Source: Algoriphagus ratkowskyi
GTDB lineage: Bacteria; Bacteroidota; Bacteroidia; Cytophagales; Cyclobacteriaceae
Assembly (NCBI RefSeq): GCF_002150505.1
Contig: NZ_MSSV01000001.1
Coordinates: forward strand, 310,001-374,000
Direction: 5' to 3'
DNA: 64,000 nt
Shown one piece after another: positions 1-8,129 of this stretch; positions within the stretch are counted from its first letter, which is position 1, and each line of letters starts with the position of its first letter. Both the position numbers and the translations under genes were made by a program. The notes beneath the pieces were generated by a model. That model saw only the letters and a list, made by a program, of their open reading frames with translations, ran no database searches and had not been told where the DNA came from.

Positions 1-53
1 AGCCGCTTAACAAAGAACAAGTGTTAGGAATTGCTTCCCTTTTCCTAGCCTAA
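1..53 (+). CDS. 3' end of an unidentified CDS cut by the window edge
   Basis: Reading frame 3 (from base 3) is open from the window edge and encodes PLNKEQVLGIASLFLA before a TAA at 51-53. The other two forward frames stop earlier. A good intrinsic terminator follows 30 bases downstream (83-120), which supports a real plus-strand gene ending here. Too little is left to assign a family. Confidence 0.5.
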   Translation, partial: PLNKEQVLGIASLFLA

Positions 54-82
54 TAAGGTTATTAGTTGGGGTTGAGTGGTTT

Positions 83-120
83 AGATGTCACTTCCAGTTG
101 GAGGTGGCATCTTTTTTTTT
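83..120 (+). terminator. Intrinsic terminator of the upstream plus-strand gene
   Basis: A 13-base stem (83-95 with 100-112, including G-U pairs) closes a 4-base loop and is followed by a run of about nine T. This is a classic Rho-independent terminator, 30 bases after the TAA at 51-53. Confidence 0.75.
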
Positions 121-124
121 GATA

Positions 125-148
125 AATAGTCTCTCGCCAAGGCGCAAC
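125..148 (-). repeat. GTTGCGCC/GCGAGA intergenic repeat, copy without palindrome
   Basis: Read on the minus strand, this is GTTGCGCC-TT-GGCGAGAG followed by ACTATT. The same GTTGCGCC...GCGAGA frame occurs at 17947-17997, 26286-26337 and 26454-26490. In two of those copies a 20-base palindrome sits between the two halves. This copy has only two bases there, so it looks like an empty site. Confidence 0.5.
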
Positions 149-325
149 GCCGCAAAGTATTATTGTTATCCTTCGTCTCCAGAAGCCGGATTTTACCTTA
201 AATTAGCTGGGAATTGCCATCAGAACTCCTTGCCACAGACTGGTATGAGCAGAGAAAAATGAGCAGATTTCCGCTGATTTTCCCCAATTTTTTACCACTT
301 ACTACCTCTTACTACTTACAATTTT

Positions 326-475
326 TCACCTCTTTATTTCCTTCTCTGAAAGCAGTTGCTGAAAAAAAGTCATAGTCTCCGGATCAGCATTCATAGCAGA
401 AATAGCAGGTAAATCTGAAGGATGCCAAGTTCGGAAACCAAGTCGCTGACTTTGGAATAGGTAGGGTAAATTCAT
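326..475 (-). pseudogene. Truncated N-terminal remnant of a RimJ/RimL-type GNAT acetyltransferase
   Basis: The minus strand reads from an ATG at 475 to a stop at 326-328, giving 49 residues beginning MNLPYLFQSQRLGFRTWHPS and containing LPAISAMNADPETMTFF. This is the usual N-terminus of RimJ/RimL-like GNAT acetyltransferases in Bacteroidota (SERLxFRxW...DLPAxxAMNADPEVMxFF). The family is normally about 170 residues and the acetyl-CoA-binding part is absent, so this is a decayed gene end. The family call is from remembered motifs, not a search. Confidence 0.6.
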
Positions 476-542
476 TGTTGAATTTAATAGTTTCAGAAAA
501 TAGTTGCTTGAATTTTTTGATTTTCAAAATCATTTAATACTT

Positions 543-579
543 TAGTGTCATAATACACTATGACAGTATAACACTATGA
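543..579 (+). promoter_or_regulatory. Palindromic operator upstream of the ABC-permease-GntR cassette
   Basis: TAGTGT-CATAAT-ACACTA at 543-560 is a perfect dyad of two 6-base half-sites around 6 bases. ACACTATGA occurs at 555-563 and again at 571-579, overlapping the ATG at 576. YtrA-type GntR regulators are known to bind AGTGTA-like dyads in front of their own ABC operons. It is inferred that the GntR protein at 2265-2648 binds here and represses its operon. Confidence 0.6.
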
Positions 580-1433
580 TCGTTTCAGTCAAAGATTTAA
601 ATTTTTCATATCCAAAACGGCCTCAGCTTTTCGATGGGCTTCATTGGTATATTCCAGAAGGTTCGGTTGTAGGACTACTCGGGAAAAACGGCACTGGCAA
701 GTCCACCCTTCTTCACTTGCTGTCCGGACTGCTTTTTCCCAAAAGTGGCACCATTACTCTGGCTTCACATATTCCTCGAGAGAGGAAGCCGTCTTTCTTA
801 GCCGAAGTTTTCTTTCTCGCCGATGATATTGCCTATCCTGGGAATATGAGCATTGGAGCGTATGAAAAAATAATGGGGGCATTTTACCCGGAATTTGATT
901 CATCTCAGTTTGATCAGATTTTGGCTGACTTTGGTTTGGAAAAGAAAGTCAAACTGAAAGAGCTTTCTCTAGGCGAGCGGAAGAAGGTGTTTTTGTCCTT
1001 TGGGCTGAGTACGAATTGCAGGTTTTTACTTTTCGACGAGCCGACTAACGGGCTGGATATTCCTTCCAAAAGTATTTTTCGAAAAGTAGTGGCCGGCAAT
1101 CTCACCGATGAGCAAACCTTGATTATTTCCACACACTTGGTTGCTGATGTGGAGAACTTGATAGATCGAGTGGCGATTTTGAATAATGGAAAGATACAGC
1201 TGGATGCAGATGTTTTGGAATTGTCTGATCGCTGGGTATTCGGTACTTCCTCCAATCTTCCTGATGAAGCTTTGCATACAGAAAAAGTTGGGACAGGCTA
1301 CCAATTTATCAGGTCAAGAAAACACCAGGAGCCTCAGACTCCTGTTAGTTTGGAATTGCTTTTCAATGCAGTGCTCCACAATAGTATTAATGAGAATTCG
1401 ATTCTACAAACTCAAAATTCCGAAGTCCTATGA
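576..1433 (+). CDS. ABC transporter ATP-binding protein
   Basis: 285 residues. The Walker A motif GKNGTGKS lies at 36-43, the signature LSLGE at 130-134, Walker B LLFDEP at 151-156 and the switch histidine at about 187, so the ATPase should be active. The last 80 residues are less conserved, as in YtrB/CcmA-like export ATPases. The stop overlaps the ATG of the permease by four bases (ATGA), indicating translational coupling, and a GntR regulator ends the operon. This three-gene arrangement is typical of ABC exporters induced by envelope stress or antibiotics. The substrate cannot be read from the sequence. Confidence 0.9.
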   Translation: MIVSVKDLNFSYPKRPQLFDGLHWYIPEGSVVGLLGKNGTGKSTLLHLLSGLLFPKSGTITLASHIPRERKPSFLAEVFFLADDIAYPGNMSIGAYEKIMGAFYPEFDSSQFDQILADFGLEKKVKLKELSLGERKKVFLSFGLSTNCRFLLFDEPTNGLDIPSKSIFRKVVAGNLTDEQTLIISTHLVADVENLIDRVAILNNGKIQLDADVLELSDRWVFGTSSNLPDEALHTEKVGTGYQFIRSRKHQEPQTPVSLELLFNAVLHNSINENSILQTQNSEVL

Positions 1434-2263
1434 ATGCCAACACAATCAGTTCCCGCCGTGTTTTTAATCTATTTCGATTTGAGTTTTCAAAGAATCGAAA
1501 ACTTTATTTAATGGGTATCCCCGGGACATTTTTAATATCTGCCATGTTATTCCTGGTCATTTTTTACTCGAATAAATATGCATCTAGTTGGGGTGCACAG
1601 AACTATGCGGTTTTGTATTATGCAGGTTTATTTTTCCTGACCTTGTTTGGCATAGGGTATAGTTTTATTGAGCTTAGGGACAAAAGATCAGCACAGCTTT
1701 ACTTGATATTACCGGGCTCAGCGATGGAGAAGTATTTGATCCAATTCCTGACTCGAATTGTTTTGTTTCCAATACTTTTTACACTCCTGTTTGTATTGGG
1801 AGTAGAAGTTTCCAAAAGCATATTTCAAATCAGCTCAGTCACCATATATGGTAAGTCCCCCACACTTGTGGTAGATGATTTGGATGTTTTTAATATGCTA
1901 TCTCTTTTTTATTTATGGAAATTGCCAATTCTTTATTACATGTTCATTGGTATAGGAGGGGTAATTGTCTCAATTATGTTCACCGGGGGAATAGTTTTTG
2001 GGAAATGGAATGTATTACTTATGCCGTTGTCTTTTTTAGGATTTACTTTACTACTATTCTTGACATCCATCGTGTTGTCATGGATAGTTATAGGTATACC
2101 TGAGGATAGTTCTGAGCTTTTTATTTCCCAAATTCGTTTTCAACAACCTGAAATTTTCACCGATACCCCCCTGATTGTTTTTGTAGTCACAGTTTTGATG
2201 TGGTTGGCGATTCCACAGTTTTTTTTGGTTGCTTATTTCAAACTCAAAGAATACGAGGTTTAG
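1430..2263 (+). CDS. ABC transporter permease (integral membrane protein)
   Basis: 277 residues with about six hydrophobic segments, for example near residues 30-47, 62-80, 108-128, 160-185, 195-218 and 248-268. There is no signal peptide; the N-terminus (NLFRFEFSKNRKLYLMG) looks like the cytoplasmic lead of ABC-2-type permeases. The gene overlaps the ATPase gene by four bases and ends one base before the GntR start. The call rests on topology and operon position, as permeases of this kind are poorly conserved. Confidence 0.8.
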   Translation: MNANTISSRRVFNLFRFEFSKNRKLYLMGIPGTFLISAMLFLVIFYSNKYASSWGAQNYAVLYYAGLFFLTLFGIGYSFIELRDKRSAQLYLILPGSAMEKYLIQFLTRIVLFPILFTLLFVLGVEVSKSIFQISSVTIYGKSPTLVVDDLDVFNMLSLFYLWKLPILYYMFIGIGGVIVSIMFTGGIVFGKWNVLLMPLSFLGFTLLLFLTSIVLSWIVIGIPEDSSELFISQIRFQQPEIFTDTPLIVFVVTVLMWLAIPQFFLVAYFKLKEYEV

Positions 2264-2264
2264 G

Positions 2265-2648
2265 ATGGAGTTTAACGAAACAAAAAACATCTTCCTTCAG
2301 ATCCGGGATTGGGTAGCTGATCAGATTCTTCAGGGTAAAATCCTAACCGGAGAGAAGATTCCCTCTGTGCGGGATCTTGCGGTGGATATGGAAGTTAACC
2401 GAAATACAGTGATGAGAAGTTATGCGCTGATGGAGGAGGAGGGAATCATCGAAAATAAGCGGGGTATAGGTTTTTTCGTAGCTGCTGACGCAAAGCGAAA
2501 TCTGCTTAAGAGGCAAAAGCAGACATTTCTGAACGATGAACTGCCCTCGATCTTGCATCAAATAGAAGTTCTTAAACTCAATTCCGAGGATTTACAAATC
2601 CTGATTCAAACCATTCAATCAAACGATCATGAAATCAAGCCTGACTAA
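2265..2648 (+). CDS. GntR-family transcriptional regulator (YtrA-like)
   Basis: 127 residues when started at the ATG at 2265, one base after the permease stop. An upstream in-frame ATG exists at 2229 but lies inside the permease gene and adds nothing conserved. A GntR winged helix fills residues 8-76, with IPSVRDLAVDMEVNRNTVMRSY as recognition region and GIGFFV as the wing. Only a short tail follows (no FadR, UTRA or aminotransferase domain), which defines the YtrA subfamily. Likely an autoregulator acting on the dyad at 543-560. Confidence 0.88.
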   Translation: MEFNETKNIFLQIRDWVADQILQGKILTGEKIPSVRDLAVDMEVNRNTVMRSYALMEEEGIIENKRGIGFFVAADAKRNLLKRQKQTFLNDELPSILHQIEVLKLNSEDLQILIQTIQSNDHEIKPD

Positions 2649-2662
2649 AAAGTCACGAGCTA

Positions 2663-2708
2663 GGATGATTATCATCCCTGCGAGATTCCACCCCGACAGA
2701 TCGGGGCA
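2663..2708. repeat. Double hairpin repeat between the regulator and the pseudogene
   Basis: GGATGAT-T-ATCATCC (2663-2677) is a perfect 7-base dyad. It is followed by GAGATTCCA and CCCCGA-CAGA-TCGGGG (stem 2691-2696 with 2701-2706). A related GAGATTCC plus CCCGAA/TTCGGG hairpin lies at 55633-55660, so this is a dispersed palindromic element and not a dedicated terminator. Confidence 0.5.
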
Positions 2709-2739
2709 AGTTATGACCATTAAAAAAAAATATAAACAC

Positions 2740-3433
2740 ATGAAAACCAGTAATAAAATAATCGTTTCCTTTTTGACTTTCGCTTGGCTTCTTTTTATCG
2801 CCACCCTCCTGATTTCACATCAATTCGCTGATTAATATAATGTAACTGGAAAGCGCAGGGTGATCAAAACCAAGACAGCTTTAGAAGATTTTTCGGTAAA
2901 AAATCGAAGAAGCTTCTCGCCTGCACCTCTTTCCTGGCGATAGCAACCGTTTGGATTACGACGAATTATTTGGAGATGGAATTAAGCCTCCTAAGACCGA
3001 ACCAATTCAAGATTATACAGTGAAAAATGACACCCTGTTTATTAAAAACCTGCGTAATGCGATTAATGGCGGTTACACTTTGAGAGTAGGTAATCTAAAG
3101 CATCTGATAGTGAAAAATGTTGGTGAGATTGATTTAGTAGGCTTTTCACAGGATTCACTTTTAATTAACTCTGAAAACAGCAACGTTATTATTTCTAAAA
3201 ACTCTGAATTTTCTTTTCTGCATCTAAAATCAGGGCCAAAATTCGATCTGACTTTTAAATCTGTTAAAGGTTTTAGCTTGTCATTAAAAGAATCTAATTG
3301 TAATGTTTCTGGTGATATAGAGGAGATTTCAGGAACAATAGGGAATTATGCAGGACTAGGTATTCCTAGAAAAACAGAAAAAGTGGATGTTGATACCTCG
3401 ATCAATGGCAAGCTACACTATGTCTTTAAGTAG
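2740..3433 (+). pseudogene. Broken gene for a membrane-anchored GIN/adhesin-like protein (stop plus frameshift)
   Basis: An ATG at 2740 starts MKTSNKIIVSFLTFAWLLFI..., a single N-terminal membrane segment, but TAA at 2833-2835 ends it after 31 codons. Reading through, the same frame gives YNVTGKRRVIKTKTALEDFSV. One base removed from the A6 run at about 2898-2903 then joins to KIEEASRLHLFPGDSNRLDY, which runs straight into the long frame ending at 3433. The restored protein would be about 230 residues with a beta-rich C-terminal half (GEIDLVGFSQDSLLINSENS) like head-GIN or DUF2807 proteins. Two separate lesions make a true pseudogene more likely than a read error. Confidence 0.7.
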
Positions 3434-3465
3434 TTTCAGAATTTGATATCTCACTTTAAAAACAA

Positions 3466-3978
3466 TTACTTATCCTCCAACTCCACTATCACCTCTATTT
3501 CCACAGCCATATTATTAGGTAAAGCAGCCACACCAACAGCGGAGCGGGCATGCTTGCCTTTTTCTCCAAAAATCTCTACCATGAGATCCGAAAAGCCATT
3601 GATTACGGCAGGTTGCTTGTCGAAGTTAGGATCAGAATTTACCATTCCCAGCACTTTCACAAACTGTTTGACTCTGGTAAGATCGCCACCTGTGGCCACC
3701 TTCAAAACTGCGATAATTTCTAGTCCGGTTTCCCTCGCTGCCTGGTAGCCTTCATCGATCGTGAGTTCAGCTCCCACTTTGCCGAAGACATCTGGCCCAG
3801 ATCCGGATAGATAGAGCAGATTGCCCACTTGCTTCCACTTTACGTAATTGGCAATTGGGATTCCTACTTCTGGGAGAGATAGTCCGAGTTTCTCCAATTT
3901 CTGATCGGGAGTTTGGGCGTTTGCTATGAAAGCGACAAAAAGTAAAGGCAATATGATGGTAAGATTTCTAAGTTTCAT
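3466..3978 (-). CDS. RidA (YjgF/UK114) family protein with signal peptide
   Basis: 170 residues. A signal peptide (about residues 1-21, ending FIANAQ) precedes a RidA-type domain: residues near LYLSGSGPD and the C-terminal block RSAVGVAALPNNMAVEIEVIVELE are typical. Classical cytosolic RidA proteins hydrolyse reactive imines/enamines. Exported versions are common in Bacteroidota and their substrate is unknown. The catalytic arginine of RidA is expected in the R-A/S-AVGVA block, where an R is present (HARSAVGV). It is a single gene, convergent with the pseudogene. Confidence 0.85.
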   Translation of the reverse strand: MKLRNLTIILPLLFVAFIANAQTPDQKLEKLGLSLPEVGIPIANYVKWKQVGNLLYLSGSGPDVFGKVGAELTIDEGYQAARETGLEIIAVLKVATGGDLTRVKQFVKVLGMVNSDPNFDKQPAVINGFSDLMVEIFGEKGKHARSAVGVAALPNNMAVEIEVIVELEDK

Positions 3979-4023
3979 AAGAAGGAGGGTGGTGTTTGGA
4001 TGACCAATCTAAGCGATTCTTTT

Positions 4024-4031
4024 TACTTTTG
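4024..4031 (+). promoter_or_regulatory. Bacteroidota -7 promoter box TACTTTTG
   Basis: TACTTTTG matches the Bacteroidota sigma-70 -7 consensus TAnnTTTG and lies 24 bases before the ATG at 4056. A TTTG at 3995-3998 is a possible -33 box, but its spacing (25 bases) is longer than usual. Confidence 0.45.
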
Positions 4032-4055
4032 TCTTTCCCGCCACAAAAGTTTTAT

Positions 4056-4526
4056 ATGGAAAATATTAAGATTATACCCTATTCATCTGAATTAGGCCCA
4101 TTTTTCAAATCCATAAACCAACCTTGGGTGGAGGAGCTTTTTGCAATAGAAGCATTTGATCAAGCACAATTTGATAATCCAGAAGATACGATCATCAAAC
4201 CAGGAGGGGCGATCCTGTTTGCTGCTTTGGGAGAGGAGATAGTTGGGACTGTAGGACTCCATAGAATCTCTGATGGGAACTATGAGTTAGTCAAAATGGG
4301 TGTGATGCCAACAGCTCAGGGTAAGGGAGTAGGAATGCTGCTTGGTGAAGCTATTTTAGAAAAAGCCAGAGAAATGGAAGGTAAAAAGGTGGTTCTATAC
4401 AGTCATTCCAAGCTTATTTCTGCGCTAAAGATATATCGAAAGCTAGGTTTCAAAGAAGCAGAACTTGAAGAAGGAAAATATTGCAGATGCGATATTAAGA
4501 TGGAGTTGCAGCTCTCAAATCTGTGA
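4056..4526 (+). CDS. GNAT family N-acetyltransferase
   Basis: 156 residues from the ATG at 4056. An upstream in-frame start at 3996 is less likely because the -7 box at 4024-4031 lies between. The acetyl-CoA-binding signature is visible as MGVMPTAQGKGVGMLLGEAIL, and a C-terminal LKIYRKLGFKEAEL block is typical of the fold. The closest general type is a MarR-linked or arsN-like small GNAT. The acceptor substrate cannot be read. The gene stands alone, facing the outer-membrane gene that ends at 4547. Confidence 0.85.
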   Translation: MENIKIIPYSSELGPFFKSINQPWVEELFAIEAFDQAQFDNPEDTIIKPGGAILFAALGEEIVGTVGLHRISDGNYELVKMGVMPTAQGKGVGMLLGEAILEKAREMEGKKVVLYSHSKLISALKIYRKLGFKEAELEEGKYCRCDIKMELQLSNL

Positions 4527-4546
4527 TTTCAAATTTGAGAATGCTT

Positions 4547-5470
4547 TTACCAGAACCTGAAGGCTTTCTCGTTTACTCTGTTTCTAAGGAAGAAGTTGTC
4601 CCAAATATCTGGAGAAAGATAGATTTCTATTCCTAAGTTGAAAGTCATATAGCCATCGTATCGATGTGTAAGTCCTGAACCTCTACGGATTCTGCCTCCA
4701 TTTTTTAATATTTTAGGAATATCAGGAAAGCCATTATCATCTAAGAAATCTGGGTTTCGAACAGCAAGTCTAAGACGGTCCGGATTCTTTCCTGTGACAT
4801 AATCATCAACTAGATCAAGGTAAAACTCGCCGATGTTATAGGCGGATATATCGTCCATGTAATCAGTAAGAGTAAAACGATAGTTTCCTTCAAAAGTCAA
4901 ATCCGTATAAACGTTCAGCTTATATTTTAAACCTAAGCCCATTGGGAACACTAAGATATTTCGCTCATACGGGTTGTTTTCTAACTGTAGTGGTCGAAGA
5001 TCGACCCAATTACCATCGAGCTGAGTTTCTGGGGTATTGGTGGACATCCCTAAACCTGCAAAAATGTAGGGGTTCCAGAGGTTTCTGTGGATATTTGGAA
5101 CCTTAACAGGAAATAGATAATATTCTATCATCGCCGTCCCTTCCCAGTTTTGTGCTCTGAAGTTTAAGTTACGTATTGCTCTATTAGCACGTGGGTCAGA
5201 GGGAGGGTCTTGCCCAGATATTTTAATGTAAGAAAAATCTAATCTAGCCCTCAAATTAGTGCCGAATGTATAATGGATGGCCACGTTAGCATTCCAATCT
5301 GGTTGTACACCTTCATTATATTTCCAAAAAGAATACAACTCTCCGAAATATTGGGTAGGTCCTATGCTTGCAGATAATGACCAAGGCTCTTCAAACTTGA
5401 AACGATAAAAACTCTGGGAATAGGCCAGTGAAGAGGAAAGAAAAAGTAAAATGAAGAGTAATTTTTTCAT
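4547..5470 (-). CDS. Outer-membrane beta-barrel protein, DUF6089/PorG-like
   Basis: 307 residues with a signal peptide ending SSLAYSQ (about residue 19). The mature part begins SFYRFKFEEPWSLSASIG, has alternating polar/aromatic strands and ends in an aromatic residue (FRFW), as barrel proteins do. The start SLSASIGPTQYFGEL resembles the DUF6089 family that includes PorG of the type IX secretion system, but the assignment is from memory of motifs. It is transcribed in the same direction as the mscS-like gene upstream. Confidence 0.55.
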   Translation of the reverse strand: MKKLLFILLFLSSSLAYSQSFYRFKFEEPWSLSASIGPTQYFGELYSFWKYNEGVQPDWNANVAIHYTFGTNLRARLDFSYIKISGQDPPSDPRANRAIRNLNFRAQNWEGTAMIEYYLFPVKVPNIHRNLWNPYIFAGLGMSTNTPETQLDGNWVDLRPLQLENNPYERNILVFPMGLGLKYKLNVYTDLTFEGNYRFTLTDYMDDISAYNIGEFYLDLVDDYVTGKNPDRLRLAVRNPDFLDDNGFPDIPKILKNGGRIRRGSGLTHRYDGYMTFNLGIEIYLSPDIWDNFFLRNRVNEKAFRFW

Positions 5471-5522
5471 AGTTGGCCTTCACAGGATATCACCAAAAAT
5501 GGGATCATGGGTGAAATTTAGG

Positions 5523-6425
5523 CTAATTTTCTAACTTATCAAACCCAGATTTGAGATGCAGATCGCGTTGAGGAAATGGGATTTCAATCCCTTGCTCTCC
5601 GAATTTTTTGAAGACCGCATAATACAACTGGCTTTTCAGCACTTTGGGACGGTTAATGTATTCCGAAGACCACACCCGCAGTATGAAGTTGATACTATTA
5701 TCACCATAGCTGTCGAATAGTACGTCTGGAGCAGGGGTACTCAATACGCCACTATTTTCTTTGGCTGCTTCAATTAGGATCGCTTTTACCTTTTCTGGGT
5801 CTTCTTTGTAAGATACTCCCACAGGGAAATTGAATCGGATGTTTCGGTCGTTATGGGACCAATTGATTACAGGACTATCTATGAATTGACTATTTGGTAC
5901 AATTATCGTGATGTTATCATTGGTGACAATGGTAGTAGACCGAGCCGATATTTTGATCACATCACCAGATACATCGCCCACTTCTATACGATCGCCCACC
6001 TTAATGGGCTGCTCGAAGAGAATGATCAATCCAGAAATGAAGTTGTTGGTAATGTTTTGTAAACCAAAACCAATACCCACACCTAGTGCTCCAGCTAGAA
6101 TACCAAAAGCACTTAAATCAACACCGTTGGTTTGTAAAATGGAGAAAATCCCTGCCATTACCAAGATGTATTTGACAATCATCCCAATGGAAGATCGAGT
6201 GCCTGATTCGATCTGATATCGGGTCAGTACCTTGTTTACCAATAATCTGCGTATCCATTCTGTAATAATGAAAAGCGCAACAAAAGATATGATTAGCGTA
6301 AGAATTAAGCCTATAGTAAGCTTAGACTCCCCTAAGCTGACGAGGCTGTAACTGAATATTTCTTGTGCCCATTCTATAAACCCCTTGGCTTTTTCCTGAG
6401 CTACTTCTTTTAATTCTTGTTGCAT
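5523..6425 (-). CDS. Small-conductance mechanosensitive channel, MscS family
   Basis: 300 residues. Three membrane segments (about 38-55, 75-97, 103-130) are followed by the MscS core: GIGFGLQNITNNFISGLIILFE (the pore helix and its continuation), then QPIKVGDRIEVGDVSGDV and IIVPNSQFI of the beta domain. It acts in the inner membrane as a tension-gated safety valve. Length and motif order are normal for simple Bacteroidota MscS proteins. It reads in the same direction as the downstream outer-membrane gene with a 52-base gap. Confidence 0.92.
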   Translation of the reverse strand: MQQELKEVAQEKAKGFIEWAQEIFSYSLVSLGESKLTIGLILTLIISFVALFIITEWIRRLLVNKVLTRYQIESGTRSSIGMIVKYILVMAGIFSILQTNGVDLSAFGILAGALGVGIGFGLQNITNNFISGLIILFEQPIKVGDRIEVGDVSGDVIKISARSTTIVTNDNITIIVPNSQFIDSPVINWSHNDRNIRFNFPVGVSYKEDPEKVKAILIEAAKENSGVLSTPAPDVLFDSYGDNSINFILRVWSSEYINRPKVLKSQLYYAVFKKFGEQGIEIPFPQRDLHLKSGFDKLEN

Positions 6426-6575
6426 TTAGTAAATTCTAATTTTTTTCTCGCAGTTCTAAATCTATTCACATTTGTTTTTAAAAACACATATTTCTATCAC
6501 AACCTGATATTTAGCTCAATGTTCCCTTTCTTTTCGATAGGATTGAGTCTGTGGGAATATTTAATTGAATTTGGC

Positions 6576-6583
6576 TAATTTTG
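6576..6583 (+). promoter_or_regulatory. Bacteroidota -7 promoter box TAATTTTG
   Basis: TAATTTTG matches TAnnTTTG and ends four bases before the ATG at 6588. If used, the transcript would have a leader of only a few bases. No convincing -33 TTG at the usual spacing was found. Confidence 0.4.
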
Positions 6584-6587
6584 AACC

Positions 6588-8129
6588 ATGAGTAAGCAAA
6601 AAGAAGAATTAGAACATAGACTAAAGCTGAGGAATGTAAAGCTTTCGGACTATGAGGATATACAGGAAATCATGAGTTCCATCTACAAAAATCAAGGTGG
6701 AGCATGGACTAAACAGGAGTTTAAAAATCAACTCAAAGCATTTCCTGAAGGACAGATAGGTATCGAAGATAATGGTAAGCTAGTTGCTGCAGCACTGAGC
6801 ATTGTAGTCGATTACACTAAGTTTGGTGACAATCATACATACGATCAGATCACCGGCTTTGGCAAATTCGACACCCATGATATGGAGGGTGACACCCTGT
6901 ATGGGACAGACATTTTCGTTCATACCGAATATCGAGGCATGCGTATCGGGCGAAGATTGTATGATGTGCGAAAGGAAATTTGCGAGAATCTGAACTTAAG
7001 ATCTATTATTGCCGGTGGGAGAATTCCCGGATATAAAAACTACGCGGATGAAATGACGCCGCGAAAATACATTGACCTTGTTAAGAATAAGGAGATCTAT
7101 GATTCCGTTTTGTCATTTCAGATTGCAAATGAATTTCACGTACGTAAGGTTATCACAAAGTACTTGCCCTCAGACACGGATTCAAGAGCCTATGCTACTT
7201 TGCTGGAGTGGATCAATATTTACTACGAAAAAGACGAAAAGTTAATTGGTAATAAGAAGTCTATTGTTCGTCTAGGTCTGGTGCAGTGGAAGATGCGTCG
7301 CTTCTCCAATGTGGATGATTTGATGCAGCAGGTAGAGTTTTTCGTAGATACAGTATCTGGTTACAAATCAGATTTCTGCCTACTTCCTGAGTTTTTCAAT
7401 GCTCCGCTTCTGGCAGAATTCAATGACATGGATGCTTCCGAAGCGATTCGTAATCTCGCGGACTATACGGATGAGATTATTAGCCGAATGAGCGATCTGG
7501 CTGTTTCTTATAATGTGAACATCGTTGCTGGCTCCATGCCGGAATATGATGGTAAAAAACTCCGGAATGTGAGTTACCTCTGCCGTAGAGACGGTACACA
7601 GGATAAGCAATACAAGCTCCATATCACTCCTGATGAGGCTTCTTACTGGGGTTTGCAGGGCGGAAATGGTATCAATGTCTTTGAGACCGATGCAGGAAGA
7701 ATTGGGATTTTGATCTGCTACGATGTGGAATTTCCCGAGCTGGGAAGAATTCTGGCTGAGCAGGAGATGGATATACTATTCGTGCCATTCTGGACGGATA
7801 CCAAGAATGCTTTTCTCCGGGTAAATACATGCGCCAAATCTCGTGCAATCGAAAACGAGTGCTACGTGGCCATCACAGGTTCTGTGGGTAACCTTCCGAA
7901 AGTGGAAAATATGGATATCCAGTATTCTCAAGCAGCGATTTACTCGCCTTCCGACTTCTCATTTCCGCATGATGCTGTAGTAGCAATGGCTTCTGAGAAC
8001 GAGGAAACAATCATCGTTGCCGATGTGGATTTGGATCTTTTGACCAAACAGCGAAAAGCAGGAAGTGTACGAAACCTCGAGCAAAGAAGGCTCGATCTTT
8101 ATTCAATCCAATGGAAACAGAAAAAATAA
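6588..8129 (+). CDS. Bifunctional GNAT acetyltransferase / nitrilase-family carbon-nitrogen hydrolase
   Basis: 513 residues. The N-terminal GNAT domain (about 10-200) carries TEYRGMRIGRRLYDVRKE. The C-terminal nitrilase domain (about 225-510) has the full Glu-Lys-Cys triad: E268 in LLPEFFNAP, K343 in YKLHITPDE and C377 in LICYDVEFPE. The fusion is a known architecture in bacteria, but its substrate is not established. An amidase step coupled to acyl transfer is a fair inference. Its 3' end overlaps kdsC by 19 bases, so it is likely co-transcribed with kdsC-kdsA. Confidence 0.9.
   Translation: MSKQKEELEHRLKLRNVKLSDYEDIQEIMSSIYKNQGGAWTKQEFKNQLKAFPEGQIGIEDNGKLVAAALSIVVDYTKFGDNHTYDQITGFGKFDTHDMEGDTLYGTDIFVHTEYRGMRIGRRLYDVRKEICENLNLRSIIAGGRIPGYKNYADEMTPRKYIDLVKNKEIYDSVLSFQIANEFHVRKVITKYLPSDTDSRAYATLLEWINIYYEKDEKLIGNKKSIVRLGLVQWKMRRFSNVDDLMQQVEFFVDTVSGYKSDFCLLPEFFNAPLLAEFNDMDASEAIRNLADYTDEIISRMSDLAVSYNVNIVAGSMPEYDGKKLRNVSYLCRRDGTQDKQYKLHITPDEASYWGLQGGNGINVFETDAGRIGILICYDVEFPELGRILAEQEMDILFVPFWTDTKNAFLRVNTCAKSRAIENECYVAITGSVGNLPKVENMDIQYSQAAIYSPSDFSFPHDAVVAMASENEETIIVADVDLDLLTKQRKAGSVRNLEQRRLDLYSIQWKQKK

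Larger units (their letters stand above)
54..575. other. Intergenic region with terminator, repeat, gene remnant and operator
   Basis: This 522-base gap contains a terminator (83-120), a repeat copy (125-148), a truncated acetyltransferase remnant on the minus strand (326-475) and the operator/promoter of the ABC cassette (543-579). The part from about 160 to 325 shows no gene; it contains short T/C-rich ACTTACTACC-like direct repeats near 297-320. Confidence 0.6.

Noticed and set aside
914..1304. Minus-strand open frames inside the ABC ATPase gene
   Set aside because: They are antisense to a gene with all ABC motifs intact and have no protein-like composition or start context.
3443..3748. 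Plus-strand open frame opposite the RidA-like gene
   Set aside because: The minus strand carries a complete RidA domain with a signal peptide; the plus frame is Ser/Thr-rich antisense.
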